DNA of 64,000 nt, taken from contig NZ_MUJY01000191.1 in NCBI RefSeq assembly GCF_002286785.1, positions 62,001-126,000 of the forward strand, written 5' to 3'. Shown here piece after piece: positions 45,834 to 54,054 of the stretch; the first letter of the stretch is position 1, and every line of letters starts with the position of its first letter. The DNA comes from Pseudomonas sp. PIC25. GTDB taxonomy: Bacteria > Pseudomonadota > Gammaproteobacteria > Pseudomonadales > Pseudomonadaceae. The notes under the pieces were generated by a model. It searched no databases and was not told the DNA's origin. It saw only the letters and a list, made by a program, of their open reading frames with translations. The position numbers were made by a program, and so were the translations under genes.

Positions 45834-46793
45834 ATGCCAATGTCCGCTGTAATTGGGAACACTGAGAAAACTCAGAATTTGTGGTTAGCAAAACTGATTA
45901 CAGCGGCATTGTTTCTGGTGGTTTGCCTGAGTTGGGGAACGACCTGGCTGGGCATCAAGGTGGCGGTGGAAAGTGTGCCGCCGCTGACGTCGGCGGGATT
46001 GCGCTTCTTGATTGCGTTTCCGTTGTTCCTGATTTTCGCGCTGGTGCGCCAGGACCCGATCTTCTTTCCGCGCAAGCAAACCGGATTCTTCGTTTTCGTG
46101 ACGCTGACGTATTTCAGCATTCCCTATTACCTGCTCAATTACGGCGAGCAGCACGTTTCTTCCGGATTGACCGCATTGCTGTTCAGCAGCATGCCGGTGT
46201 TCATCCTGATCTTTTCGTCGATGTTCCTGAAAGAGCGGATCTACACCTCGCAGATGGTTGGTATCGCCATTGGTTTCGCCAGCCTCTTCATGATCATCAA
46301 GACCCAGGGGTTGCATCTCGGCCATACCGGTATCTTCGGCGTGGCGGCGATCCTGGCGGCGGCGATCATGCATGGCTTCTGCTATGTGATCACCAAGCAG
46401 AGGGGCTCGGCGATCAGTGTGCTCACCTACAACACCCTGCCGATCGGTGTGGCCGGATTCCTGCTGTTCGTCAGCGGCCTGTGGCTCGAAAGCCCGGACC
46501 TGGGCGCGGTGACCCTGCGCTCCTGGACGGCCCTGGCCTACTTGGGCGTCATCGCGTCGGTGGGGGGCTTCATCGCCTACTTCATCCTGCTGAAGCGGCT
46601 CAGCCCGGTCATTCTGTCTTTCGTCTTCATCATCTTCCCGGTGTTCGCGGTGATCTTCGGTTCCTGGTACGAGGGGCAGCCCATCTCGTCGGACCTGGCC
46701 ACCTATTCCGCAATCCTTCTAGCGGGTTTCGCCATCACCAAACTACCGGTGGAAAAGTTGCTGTCGAAAAATGCCAAGGAGCATTTGGGTTAA
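45834..46793 (+). CDS. EamA-family (DMT) exporter
   Basis: 319 residues from ATG 45834 with AAAAGGA at 45817-45823. Ten hydrophobic segments and two EamA repeats are visible (LVVCLSWGTTWLGIKVAVESVPPLTSAGLRF; GVIASVGGFIAYFILLKRLSPVILSF). E. coli EamA exports cysteine and O-acetylserine, so export of a cysteine-pathway product is plausible given the operon. The 5' third is distinctly more AT-rich than surrounding genes. The JAMM gene starts 2 bases after its stop. Confidence 0.9.
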   Translation: MPMSAVIGNTEKTQNLWLAKLITAALFLVVCLSWGTTWLGIKVAVESVPPLTSAGLRFLIAFPLFLIFALVRQDPIFFPRKQTGFFVFVTLTYFSIPYYLLNYGEQHVSSGLTALLFSSMPVFILIFSSMFLKERIYTSQMVGIAIGFASLFMIIKTQGLHLGHTGIFGVAAILAAAIMHGFCYVITKQRGSAISVLTYNTLPIGVAGFLLFVSGLWLESPDLGAVTLRSWTALAYLGVIASVGGFIAYFILLKRLSPVILSFVFIIFPVFAVIFGSWYEGQPISSDLATYSAILLAGFAITKLPVEKLLSKNAKEHLG

Positions 46794-46795
46794 CC

Positions 46796-47233
46796 ATGGA
46801 ATGTCTGAATAAAGAAAATCTCGAACGAATTTATCGCCACGCATCCCGTACCTATCCCGAGGAATGTTGTGGATTCGTCTTCGCCAATGGCGGCGTGCAT
46901 GAGGGAATGAATATTCAGAACGAACTGAATGCGCGCGATCCCGACATTTATCAGCGCACGGCGAGTACCGGTTACACCTTTTCGGTGTCTGACACGCTGA
47001 TGCTGAACAAGAGTTTTCGCAGCGATAACCCGGTGACTGTCATCTACCACTCGCACCCGGACGTCGGTGCCTACTTCAGTAAAGAGGACGAAGACAAGGC
47101 GTTGTTTCTCGGGCAGCCCATCTACCCGGTGAAGTACTTGGTGGTGGATGTCCGCGAGGCCCGGCCTTGCGGTGCCAAATTGTTCGAGTGGGCGAATGAC
47201 GGCTTTGTCTGTAGCCAGGAATTTTCTTGCTGA
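46796..47233 (+). CDS. JAMM/MPN+ metalloprotease (Mec-like)
   Basis: 145 residues. The JAMM zinc motif is complete: Glu23 in PEECCG, then H85-S-H87 followed by seven residues, Ser95 and Asp98 (HSHPDVGAYFSKED). Small stand-alone JAMM proteins of this kind include Mycobacterium Mec, which frees cysteine from the CysO carrier, and QbsD, which trims the end of the carrier QbsE. Immediately downstream is the carrier-E1 fusion, the obvious substrate. The C-terminus ends in a Cys (VCSQEFSC). The first 100 bases are AT-rich, hinting at recent acquisition. AAGGAG lies rather far (14 bases) from the ATG. Confidence 0.9.
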   Translation: MECLNKENLERIYRHASRTYPEECCGFVFANGGVHEGMNIQNELNARDPDIYQRTASTGYTFSVSDTLMLNKSFRSDNPVTVIYHSHPDVGAYFSKEDEDKALFLGQPIYPVKYLVVDVREARPCGAKLFEWANDGFVCSQEFSC

Positions 47234-47260
47234 TCAACGACCCTGCAAAAGGAGTTGTAC

Positions 47261-48676
47261 ATGAAGACGGTGATTTTTCCGGAAGTGCTGGCACGCGTAG
47301 CCAAGCTCCCGGGAACGGCCATTCCGGCCGAGGGGCGCACCCTGCGCGAGCTGGTCAACGCCATCTGTGAACGCCATGCCGAGCTGCGTGCTCATCTTTT
47401 CTACCAGAACGACAGCTTCAAGGAGCACTTCCTGCTGACCGCCAACGGTGGGCTGGTCGATCCGGACAGCGAGCTGCCGGAGGGCTGCGAAGTGGACATC
47501 ATGCTGGCGACGTCCGGCGGGTTGGATGTGGACCAGTTGTCCAACGAGGAAATCAAACGCTACGTCCGCCATATCACCTTGCCGAACGTCGGCCGGGAAG
47601 GGCAGTTGCGCCTGAAGAAGGCCCGCGTGCTGATGATCGGTACCGGCGGGCTGGGTTCGCCGATTTCCCTGTACCTGGCGGCAGCCGGAGTCGGCACCCT
47701 GGGCCTGATCGACTTCGACGTGGTCGAGTCGAGCAACCTGCAGCGGCAGATCGTCCATGGCACCAGCACCCTGGGTTTGCCCAAGGTGGAGTCGGCGAAG
47801 CGGCGGCTGCTGGACATCAACCCGGACATCCGGGTGATCCCTTACAACTGCGCGTTGAATGCCGATAACGCCTTGCCGCTGATCGCCGAATACGATCTGG
47901 TGGTGGACGGCTCGGACAATTTCGCCACCCGCTACCTGATCAACGATGCCTGCGTGATGCTGGAAAAGCCCTTCGTGTACGGGGCGATCTACCGGTTCGA
48001 CGGGCAGATCAGCGTATTCAACCATCAGGACGGGCCTTGCTACCGTTGCCTGTTTCCCAAGAGCCCGCCTCCCGAGCTGGCGCCGAATTGCAGCGCCGGC
48101 GGGGTTATCGGCGTGCTGCCCGGCGTGGTTGGCATGATTCAGGCCACCGAGGCGGTCAAGCTCATCCTTGGCATCGGCGAGCCGTTGTCCGGTCGCCTGA
48201 TGCGTTTCGATGCGCTGTCCATGCGCTTCAATGAAATCCGCTTCGCCAAGCGCGCCGATTGCCCGGCCTGTTCGGCGAACCCCAGCATCACCTCGTTGCG
48301 CGAAGAGCAGCAGGTCTGCGCCAGCAGCCTGTCTTCGCAGCCGCTGCTGGCGGCGGACGCCTACATCGAACCCAAGGCTTTGCAGCGGATTCTCCATGAG
48401 CGCCGCGAAGACGCCGTGCTGCTGGACGTACGGGACGCCAACGAGTGCGAGGTCTGTGCCCTGGAAGGATCGCTGAACATTCCGCTGGGCGAGCTGGACC
48501 AGCGCCTCGACGAACTGGACAAGGACAAGACCTACTACGTGGTCTGCTACGGCGGCGGCCGGGCGGAGCGCGCGGCGAGCAGGATGCTGGAGGCATCCAT
48601 CGGCAACACCTTCGTGCTGGAGGGCGGGATCAAGCGTTGGGTGAGGGATGTCGATCCCTCGATGCCCATCTACTGA
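47261..48676 (+). CDS. Fusion of MoaD/ThiS-like sulfur carrier, MoeB-type E1 and rhodanese
   Basis: 471 residues from ATG 47261 (AAAAGGAG at 47247-47254). Residues 1-87 form a MoaD/ThiS-like beta-grasp domain ending ATSGG (Gly86-Gly87). Without a gap the E1 domain starts: LSNEEIKRYVRHI, nucleotide loop GTGGLGSP (127-134), NLQRQ, DGSDNFATRYL (216-226), zinc cysteines C260/C263 and C334/C337, and C277 in APNCSAGGVIGVLPG. The rhodanese domain (~368-471) carries Cys429 in the loop CYGGGR. E1 plus rhodanese is the MoeZ/MoeBR design that makes a carrier thiocarboxylate. A carrier diglycine must normally be C-terminal, so this one needs cleavage or a different chemistry. Confidence 0.92.
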   Translation: MKTVIFPEVLARVAKLPGTAIPAEGRTLRELVNAICERHAELRAHLFYQNDSFKEHFLLTANGGLVDPDSELPEGCEVDIMLATSGGLDVDQLSNEEIKRYVRHITLPNVGREGQLRLKKARVLMIGTGGLGSPISLYLAAAGVGTLGLIDFDVVESSNLQRQIVHGTSTLGLPKVESAKRRLLDINPDIRVIPYNCALNADNALPLIAEYDLVVDGSDNFATRYLINDACVMLEKPFVYGAIYRFDGQISVFNHQDGPCYRCLFPKSPPPELAPNCSAGGVIGVLPGVVGMIQATEAVKLILGIGEPLSGRLMRFDALSMRFNEIRFAKRADCPACSANPSITSLREEQQVCASSLSSQPLLAADAYIEPKALQRILHERREDAVLLDVRDANECEVCALEGSLNIPLGELDQRLDELDKDKTYYVVCYGGGRAERAASRMLEASIGNTFVLEGGIKRWVRDVDPSMPIY

Positions 48677-48694
48677 CGGAGGGGCTTCGACGCG

Positions 48695-49609
48695 ATGATC
48701 TACAACTCCTTGCTCCAGGCCATCGGCCAGACACCCATCGTGCGCCTCGGTGCGTTCTCCGAAGAAGTGGGGCTGAATGTCTTCGCCAAGCTGGAGTCGC
48801 TCAACCCCGGCGGCAGCCACAAGGTGCGCATCGCCCTGGGCATGATCCAGGATGCCGAACGCAAGGGCATCCTGGTGCGCGGCAAGCGCCAGACCATCAT
48901 CGAGCCTAGCGGCGGCAACACCGGCATCGGCCTGGCCATCGCCGGCAACATCCTCGGCTACCGGGTGGTGCTGGTGATCCCGGACAACTACAGTCCGGAG
49001 AAGCAGAAGCTCCTCAAGCTCTATGGTGCCGAGGTAGTGCTGTCGGACAGCCGCCTGGGCAACAACTCCCACGGCCAGAAGGCCATGGAGATGCAACTGG
49101 AGAACCCCGAGTACGTGATGCTCAACCAGCAGCGCAACGGGGCCAATCCGGAAACCCATCGGCAGACCACGGCCAAGGAAATCATCCGTTCCTTCGGCGA
49201 GAAGAGCATCGACTATTTCGTCGGCGGCATCGGCACCGGCGGGCACATCACCGGCATCGGCGAGACGCTGAAGGCTCGTTGGCCGGACCTGCGGGTGTTC
49301 GGCGTGGAGCCGGAGGAGTGCGACCTGCTCAACGATCGTCACGCCCCGCACGAGATCCAGGGGCTGTCGGTGGGCATCGTGCCGAGCATCCTCAACGTCT
49401 CGATTCTCGACGGCATGTTGAAAGTGTCCAAGGCCGAATGCGTCGAGCGGGTGCGCACCACCATGCGCAGCGATGCCATCAGCCTGGGAATATCGTCCGC
49501 AGCCAACCTGGTGGCCATTGCCAAGCTGGCCCAGGAAATAAAAAAGGATGCGGTCGTCCTGACCGTCATCTACGACTCGGTGGATTCCTATCTGTCCTAC
49601 TTCAGCTGA
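48695..49609 (+). CDS. Cysteine synthase family PLP enzyme (CysM-like)
   Basis: 304 residues. The PLP lysine is Lys43 in [25 protein letters not shown] is the substrate loop and GGIGTGGHITGIG the phosphate-binding loop. Compared with CysK (also in this window) the lysine motif and C-terminus differ clearly, so it is a specialised paralogue. In the mycobacterial system CysM uses O-phosphoserine and a thiocarboxylated carrier; the serine acetyltransferase next door suggests O-acetylserine here. It lies 18 bases after the fusion gene and 16 before the acetyltransferase. Confidence 0.9.
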   Translation: MIYNSLLQAIGQTPIVRLGAFSEEVGLNVFAKLESLNPGGSHKVRIALGMIQDAERKGILVRGKRQTIIEPSGGNTGIGLAIAGNILGYRVVLVIPDNYSPEKQKLLKLYGAEVVLSDSRLGNNSHGQKAMEMQLENPEYVMLNQQRNGANPETHRQTTAKEIIRSFGEKSIDYFVGGIGTGGHITGIGETLKARWPDLRVFGVEPEECDLLNDRHAPHEIQGLSVGIVPSILNVSILDGMLKVSKAECVERVRTTMRSDAISLGISSAANLVAIAKLAQEIKKDAVVLTVIYDSVDSYLSYFS

Positions 49610-49625
49610 AAGCCAGGGAGGGCGT

Positions 49626-50624
49626 ATGTGGGGTTTTCTGCACAAGATTCACTTGCACGACAGGCTGCTCGACCATCTGGTCGATGCGTTGGATTTTGCT
49701 GAAGTGGAGCGCCTGTTCGGGCATCTCGACGGCATTCTGAAGGAGGCCGTCGTCCAGGTGTCCCAGGACCTCGAGGCCTATGCCACGCGCGATCCGGCAT
49801 CGGCCGGGCGCGAGGACGTCATCCTCGAAGCCTATGCCTCGTTCAAGGCCGTCCTCTATTACCGGCTGGCCCATCAAATCTGGACGCTGGAGGATGGCCT
49901 GGGTGGCCTGCGTGAAATCATCGCCCACAAGCTGACCAACAAAGGCAAGATCGCCTCGGGTGTGGAAATCCACCCGGCGGTGCGTATCGGCCGTCGCTTC
50001 GTGCTCGACCACGCCTACGGCACCGTGATTGGCGAGACCTGCGAGATCGGCGACGACTGCTACATTCTCAGCGGCGTGACCCTGGGGGCCTCGGGCATCG
50101 CCAACAATCCGGAAACCAAGCGCCACCCGACACTGGGCAACAACGTCGAGGTGGGGGCCGGAGTGCGGATACTTGGCCCGGTACGTATTGGCGACAACGT
50201 ATTCATCAGTCCGTCCTGCGTGATCACCCAGGACATCCCGGCGAACAGCAAGGTCAGCATCGTCAATCAGGTGCAGACCCTGAAGCACGGCGACCCGGCC
50301 GAGCGGACCGGGTTCTACAGCGCCTTCGCGGTCAGCGACCGCCTGTTCCTGCTGGGCGAGAAACTGGAGTTCAACGATATCTCGGTGGTCGATGCCGATC
50401 ACCAGGCGTTGCCGTTCCTCGCCATGGACCGTGCCAGCCAGGACAAGAATCACATCGAATACCGCTTGCGCTGGGATGCGCTGGGCATGGACGGCCCGAT
50501 CAATTTCCCCCTGAACCTGCGGATTTCCAGCGCGCTGCAGGAAGTGACGCTGCTCAGCCCACCGGGCCTGGATGCCTTGGTGCGCAGCGTCGTCGACCCT
50601 CGAATCCCGACCATAGGTGGCTGA
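49626..50624 (+). CDS. Serine acetyltransferase-like protein with C-terminal extension ending Gly-Gly
   Basis: 332 residues. Residues ~65-220 are a standard serine acetyltransferase: the helical lead-in, then left-handed hexapeptide repeats with Asp128-His129 (LDHAYGTVIGET) and His167 (KRHPTLGNNVEVGAG), which are the catalytic positions. It should make O-acetylserine from serine and acetyl-CoA. Residues ~225-332 are an extra domain that I do not recognise (FYSAFAVSDRLFLLGEKLEF, then IEYRLRWDALGMDGPINF). The protein ends PRIPTIGG, a C-terminal diglycine like that of ubiquitin-like carriers. Confidence 0.88.
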   Translation: MWGFLHKIHLHDRLLDHLVDALDFAEVERLFGHLDGILKEAVVQVSQDLEAYATRDPASAGREDVILEAYASFKAVLYYRLAHQIWTLEDGLGGLREIIAHKLTNKGKIASGVEIHPAVRIGRRFVLDHAYGTVIGETCEIGDDCYILSGVTLGASGIANNPETKRHPTLGNNVEVGAGVRILGPVRIGDNVFISPSCVITQDIPANSKVSIVNQVQTLKHGDPAERTGFYSAFAVSDRLFLLGEKLEFNDISVVDADHQALPFLAMDRASQDKNHIEYRLRWDALGMDGPINFPLNLRISSALQEVTLLSPPGLDALVRSVVDPRIPTIGG

Positions 50625-50625
50625 C

Positions 50626-51369
50626 ATGGACCCCCGACTTGAAACGCTTTGCCTCTTCGACGATGCGCCCTACCTGCGCACCTTCACCGCCGACGTGGTA
50701 GCCGTAAGCGATCTCGGCGTAGCGCTCGACCGTACCCTGTTCTATCCCACCGGTGGCGGTCAGCCGGGCGATGTCGGCAACTTCATCCTGGCCGACGGCT
50801 CCTACGCCATGGTGCTCGGTACCCAGCGCGACCCGGAGCGGCGCTCGCTGATCTGGCACCAGGTGGACTGCGATCCGTATCGCTTCGCGGTCGGCCAGAC
50901 CCTGCAGGGTTGCATCGACTGGGACCGGCGCTACCGGCACATGAAAATGCACACCTGCCTGCATCTACTCTGCTCGATCATCGATGCGCCGGTGACCGGT
51001 TGCAGCATTTCCCCTGACAAGGGGCGTCTGGACTTCGACCTGCCGGAATCGACTCTGGAGAAGGACGCCATCACCCACGCTCTGAACGAGCTGATCCTGT
51101 GCGACTTCGAAGTGCTGGCCAAGCGGATGCCCGCCTCGGAATACGCGGCCATTCTGGAGATGGCACGGACCAAATCCGTCGCGCCGCCGATATTGGGAGA
51201 CTCAGTGAGGGTGATCGAGATTCCCGGCGTGGATATCCAGCCCTGCGGAGGAACTCACGTCGCGCACACCGGCGAGATCGGTCGGGTGATCTGCGACAAG
51301 ATCGAGAAGAAGAGCAAGCACAACCGCCGGGTGGTGCTGCGCTTCGCGGAAATGGCGGCGGCGGACTGA
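50626..51369 (+). CDS. AlaX-type trans-editing alanyl-tRNA deacylase domain protein
   Basis: 247 residues from ATG 50626, one base after the acetyltransferase stop (a GTG at 50617 is possible). The alanyl-tRNA synthetase editing fold is identified by LFYPTGGGQPGD (residues ~38-49) and by the metal ligands His109/His113 (MKMHTCLHLL) and Cys207/His211 (QPCGGTHVAHTGEIG). AlaX proteins remove wrong amino acids (Ser, Gly) from tRNA-Ala. Its place at the end of a cysteine-type operon suggests protection against a misacylating amino acid made by these enzymes. Confidence 0.88.
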   Translation: MDPRLETLCLFDDAPYLRTFTADVVAVSDLGVALDRTLFYPTGGGQPGDVGNFILADGSYAMVLGTQRDPERRSLIWHQVDCDPYRFAVGQTLQGCIDWDRRYRHMKMHTCLHLLCSIIDAPVTGCSISPDKGRLDFDLPESTLEKDAITHALNELILCDFEVLAKRMPASEYAAILEMARTKSVAPPILGDSVRVIEIPGVDIQPCGGTHVAHTGEIGRVICDKIEKKSKHNRRVVLRFAEMAAAD

Positions 51370-51381
51370 CGGAAGCGGGGA

Positions 51382-51411
51382 GGGCAAGGCGCCGAGGGAT
51401 GGCGCTTGCCC
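51382..51411. terminator. Hairpin between convergent AlaX-like and VWA genes
   Basis: GGGCAAGGCGCC and GGCGCTTGCCC pair with one bulged G around a seven-base loop. It lies in the 48-base gap between two convergent stops. No T run follows on either strand, so it may work with Rho or only as a barrier. Confidence 0.45.
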
Positions 51412-51417
51412 GGCCGC

Positions 51418-52596
51418 TCACTTGGACAGGAAGCGCATACCCTCTTCCAGACCGCGCAACGTCAGCGGGAACATCTGATCGTGGATCAGCTCGCGGACGA
51501 TGTTGGTCGAGGCGGTGTAGTTCCAGGTGTCCTTCGGGTATGGGTTGATCCAGATGAGCTTCTTGTATTTCTCCATGAAGCGCTGCATCCACACATAACC
51601 GGCCTCTTCGTTCCAGTGCTCGACGCTGCCGCCGGCCTGGGTGATCTCGTAGGGCGCCATGGCCGCGTCGCCGACGAACACCACCTTGTAGTCCGGGCCG
51701 TACTTGTGCAGCAGGTCCATGGTCGAGGTGCGTTCGCTGGTGCGGCGCAGGTTGTTCTTCCACACCGATTCGTAGATGAAGTTGTGGAAGTAGAAATACT
51801 CCAGATGCTTGAACTCGGTCTTACAGGCCGAGAACAGCTCCTCGCAGACCTTCACGTGGGCGTCCATCGAGCCGCCGATATCCAGTAGCAGCAGGAGCTT
51901 GACCGTGTTGCGGCGCTCCGGGCGCATCTGGATGTTCAGCAGTCCGGCGTCCTTGGCGGTGTGGTCGATGGTGCCGTCGATATCCAGCTCTTCCGCCGCG
52001 CCCTCGCGGGCGAACTTGCGCAGGCGGCGCAGGGCGATCTTGATGTTGCGCGTGCCCAGCTCGACCTGGTCGTCGAGGTTCTTGTACTCGCGCTGGTCCC
52101 ACACCTTGACCGCCTTGCCCTGGCGCTTGCCGGCATCGCCCACGCGGATGCCCTCGGGGTTGAATCCACCCGAGCCGAACGGGCTGGTGCCGCCGGTTCC
52201 GATCCATTTGTTGCCGCCGGCGTGCTTCTCCTTCTGCTCTTCGAGACGTTTCTTGAATTCCTCGATCAGCTTGTCCAGCCCGCCCAGGCTCTGGATCTGT
52301 GCCTTTTCCTCGTCGGTCAGCAGACGCTCGAACTCCTTGCGCAGCCATTCTTCGGGGATCAGCGCCTTCAGGTAGTCGTCGAGCTTCTCCAGGCCCCTGA
52401 AATAGGCACCGAAGGCGCGGTCGAACTTATCGAAGTGGCGCTCGTCCTTGACCATGACGGTGCGGGCGAGGAAATAGAACTCGTCCATGTCGGCGAACAC
52501 CACCTTGTGTTCGAGCGCGTTGATCAGGTCGAGCAGTTCGCGCACCGAGACCGGTACCTTGGCGGCGCGCATTTCATTGAACAAGCCAAGCAGCAT
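51418..52596 (-). CDS. VWA-domain (CoxE-like) protein
   Basis: 392 residues. Residues ~1-215 are a helical region with charged linkers; residues ~225-390 contain the von Willebrand A domain: VKLLLLLDIGGSMDAHVKV, where the MIDAS DxSxS reads DIGGS, with Gly in place of the first Ser. RRNTVK and VVFVGDAAMAPYEI follow. It is on the same strand and downstream of a GFA gene and a MoxR AAA+ ATPase; MoxR and VWA proteins usually work together as a chaperone-like pair for metal cofactor insertion or complex assembly. The start ATG at 52596 has GAGGT. Confidence 0.87.
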   Translation of the reverse strand: MLLGLFNEMRAAKVPVSVRELLDLINALEHKVVFADMDEFYFLARTVMVKDERHFDKFDRAFGAYFRGLEKLDDYLKALIPEEWLRKEFERLLTDEEKAQIQSLGGLDKLIEEFKKRLEEQKEKHAGGNKWIGTGGTSPFGSGGFNPEGIRVGDAGKRQGKAVKVWDQREYKNLDDQVELGTRNIKIALRRLRKFAREGAAEELDIDGTIDHTAKDAGLLNIQMRPERRNTVKLLLLLDIGGSMDAHVKVCEELFSACKTEFKHLEYFYFHNFIYESVWKNNLRRTSERTSTMDLLHKYGPDYKVVFVGDAAMAPYEITQAGGSVEHWNEEAGYVWMQRFMEKYKKLIWINPYPKDTWNYTASTNIVRELIHDQMFPLTLRGLEEGMRFLSK

Positions 52597-52639
52597 GTTG
52601 ACCTCGGGTCGTGCCCGTCACGGGCACGAGGAAAGGGGT

Positions 52640-53032
52640 TCAGATGTCGTTCCGGTGCTGGGGCAGGCCGTCGCGGATCTCATACCAGTCGGCTTTCGAG
52701 TCGACGAAGATATGCGACTGTTCCGGCACACCCAAAGGTGAATCGAGGGTGCCCGCAGCGATGCCCAGTTCGTTCTCGCGGTTGTCGACGAACTGCAGCG
52801 TGGCACCGCAGTTCTTGCAGAAGGTCCGCGTCACATGGACAGAGGAGTGGTAGACGCCGAGCTGGTCCTTGCCTTCGGTGATGTGGAAGGCGTCCAGCGG
52901 CACGCCGGCATAAGTGGCGAAGGCTGCACCGTGTGCCTTGCGGCACATGCTGCAATGGCAATGGGTGAGCGACGCGATGGGGGCGTCGATACGGTATTTC
53001 ACGCTGCCACAGAGGCAACTGCCGGTATACAT
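52640..53032 (-). CDS. GFA-family (glutathione-dependent formaldehyde-activating-like) protein
   Basis: 130 residues from ATG 53032 with AGGAGG upstream. The zinc-binding pattern is complete: GSCLCGSVKYRI, THCHCSMCRKAHGAAFATYAG and FCKNCGATLQFVDN. The family includes Gfa/Mss4-like folds; many members are not formaldehyde enzymes, so the catalytic role is open. It is placed between MoxR and VWA genes on the same strand, 51 bases after MoxR. Confidence 0.88.
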   Translation of the reverse strand: MYTGSCLCGSVKYRIDAPIASLTHCHCSMCRKAHGAAFATYAGVPLDAFHITEGKDQLGVYHSSVHVTRTFCKNCGATLQFVDNRENELGIAAGTLDSPLGVPEQSHIFVDSKADWYEIRDGLPQHRNDI

Positions 53033-53083
53033 GGCTCTTCCTCCTCTCCGATCCTGTCGTCCGCCCTCATGGGGCGGCGTCAA

Positions 53084-53929
<846 letters not shown>

Positions 53930-54032
53930 CGGGTAATCCTCGAACGTGACGCCCGGCGGGAATACCGGCCGGTTCAGTAATTGAAAAGGCGACTATAGCG
54001 CGAGGCCTGCGCGACTGTGAACGCAGACGGGG

Positions 54033-54049
54033 CATTCAGTCACTGAATG
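54033..54049. promoter_or_regulatory. Perfect 17-bp palindrome between DUF748 and moxR genes
   Basis: CATTCAGTCACTGAATG is a perfect 8+1+8 palindrome lying just past the DUF748 stop (54055) and 104 bases upstream of the moxR start (both genes on the minus strand). It may be an operator for moxR or the stem of a weak DUF748 terminator; no T run follows. Confidence 0.5.
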
Positions 54050-54054
54050 GCAAG

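Noticed and set aside
47234-49645. An 803-codon open frame on the minus strand across the carrier-E1 and synthase genes
   Set aside because: It is antisense to two genes with complete, recognisable domains; its translation shows no known fold. Long antisense frames are common in GC-rich DNA.
45834-51369. The JAMM/carrier/E1 operon as a thioquinolobactin or PDTC siderophore cluster
   Set aside because: Those clusters have scaffold, ligase and oxygenase genes as well as receptor genes, none of which is present here; the synthase and acetyltransferase point to amino-acid chemistry.
45834-51369. The JAMM/E1 genes as an antiphage (CBASS or Bil-like) conjugation system
   Set aside because: There is no cyclase, effector nuclease or E2-like protein, and the E1 is fused to a rhodanese as in sulfur-transfer enzymes.
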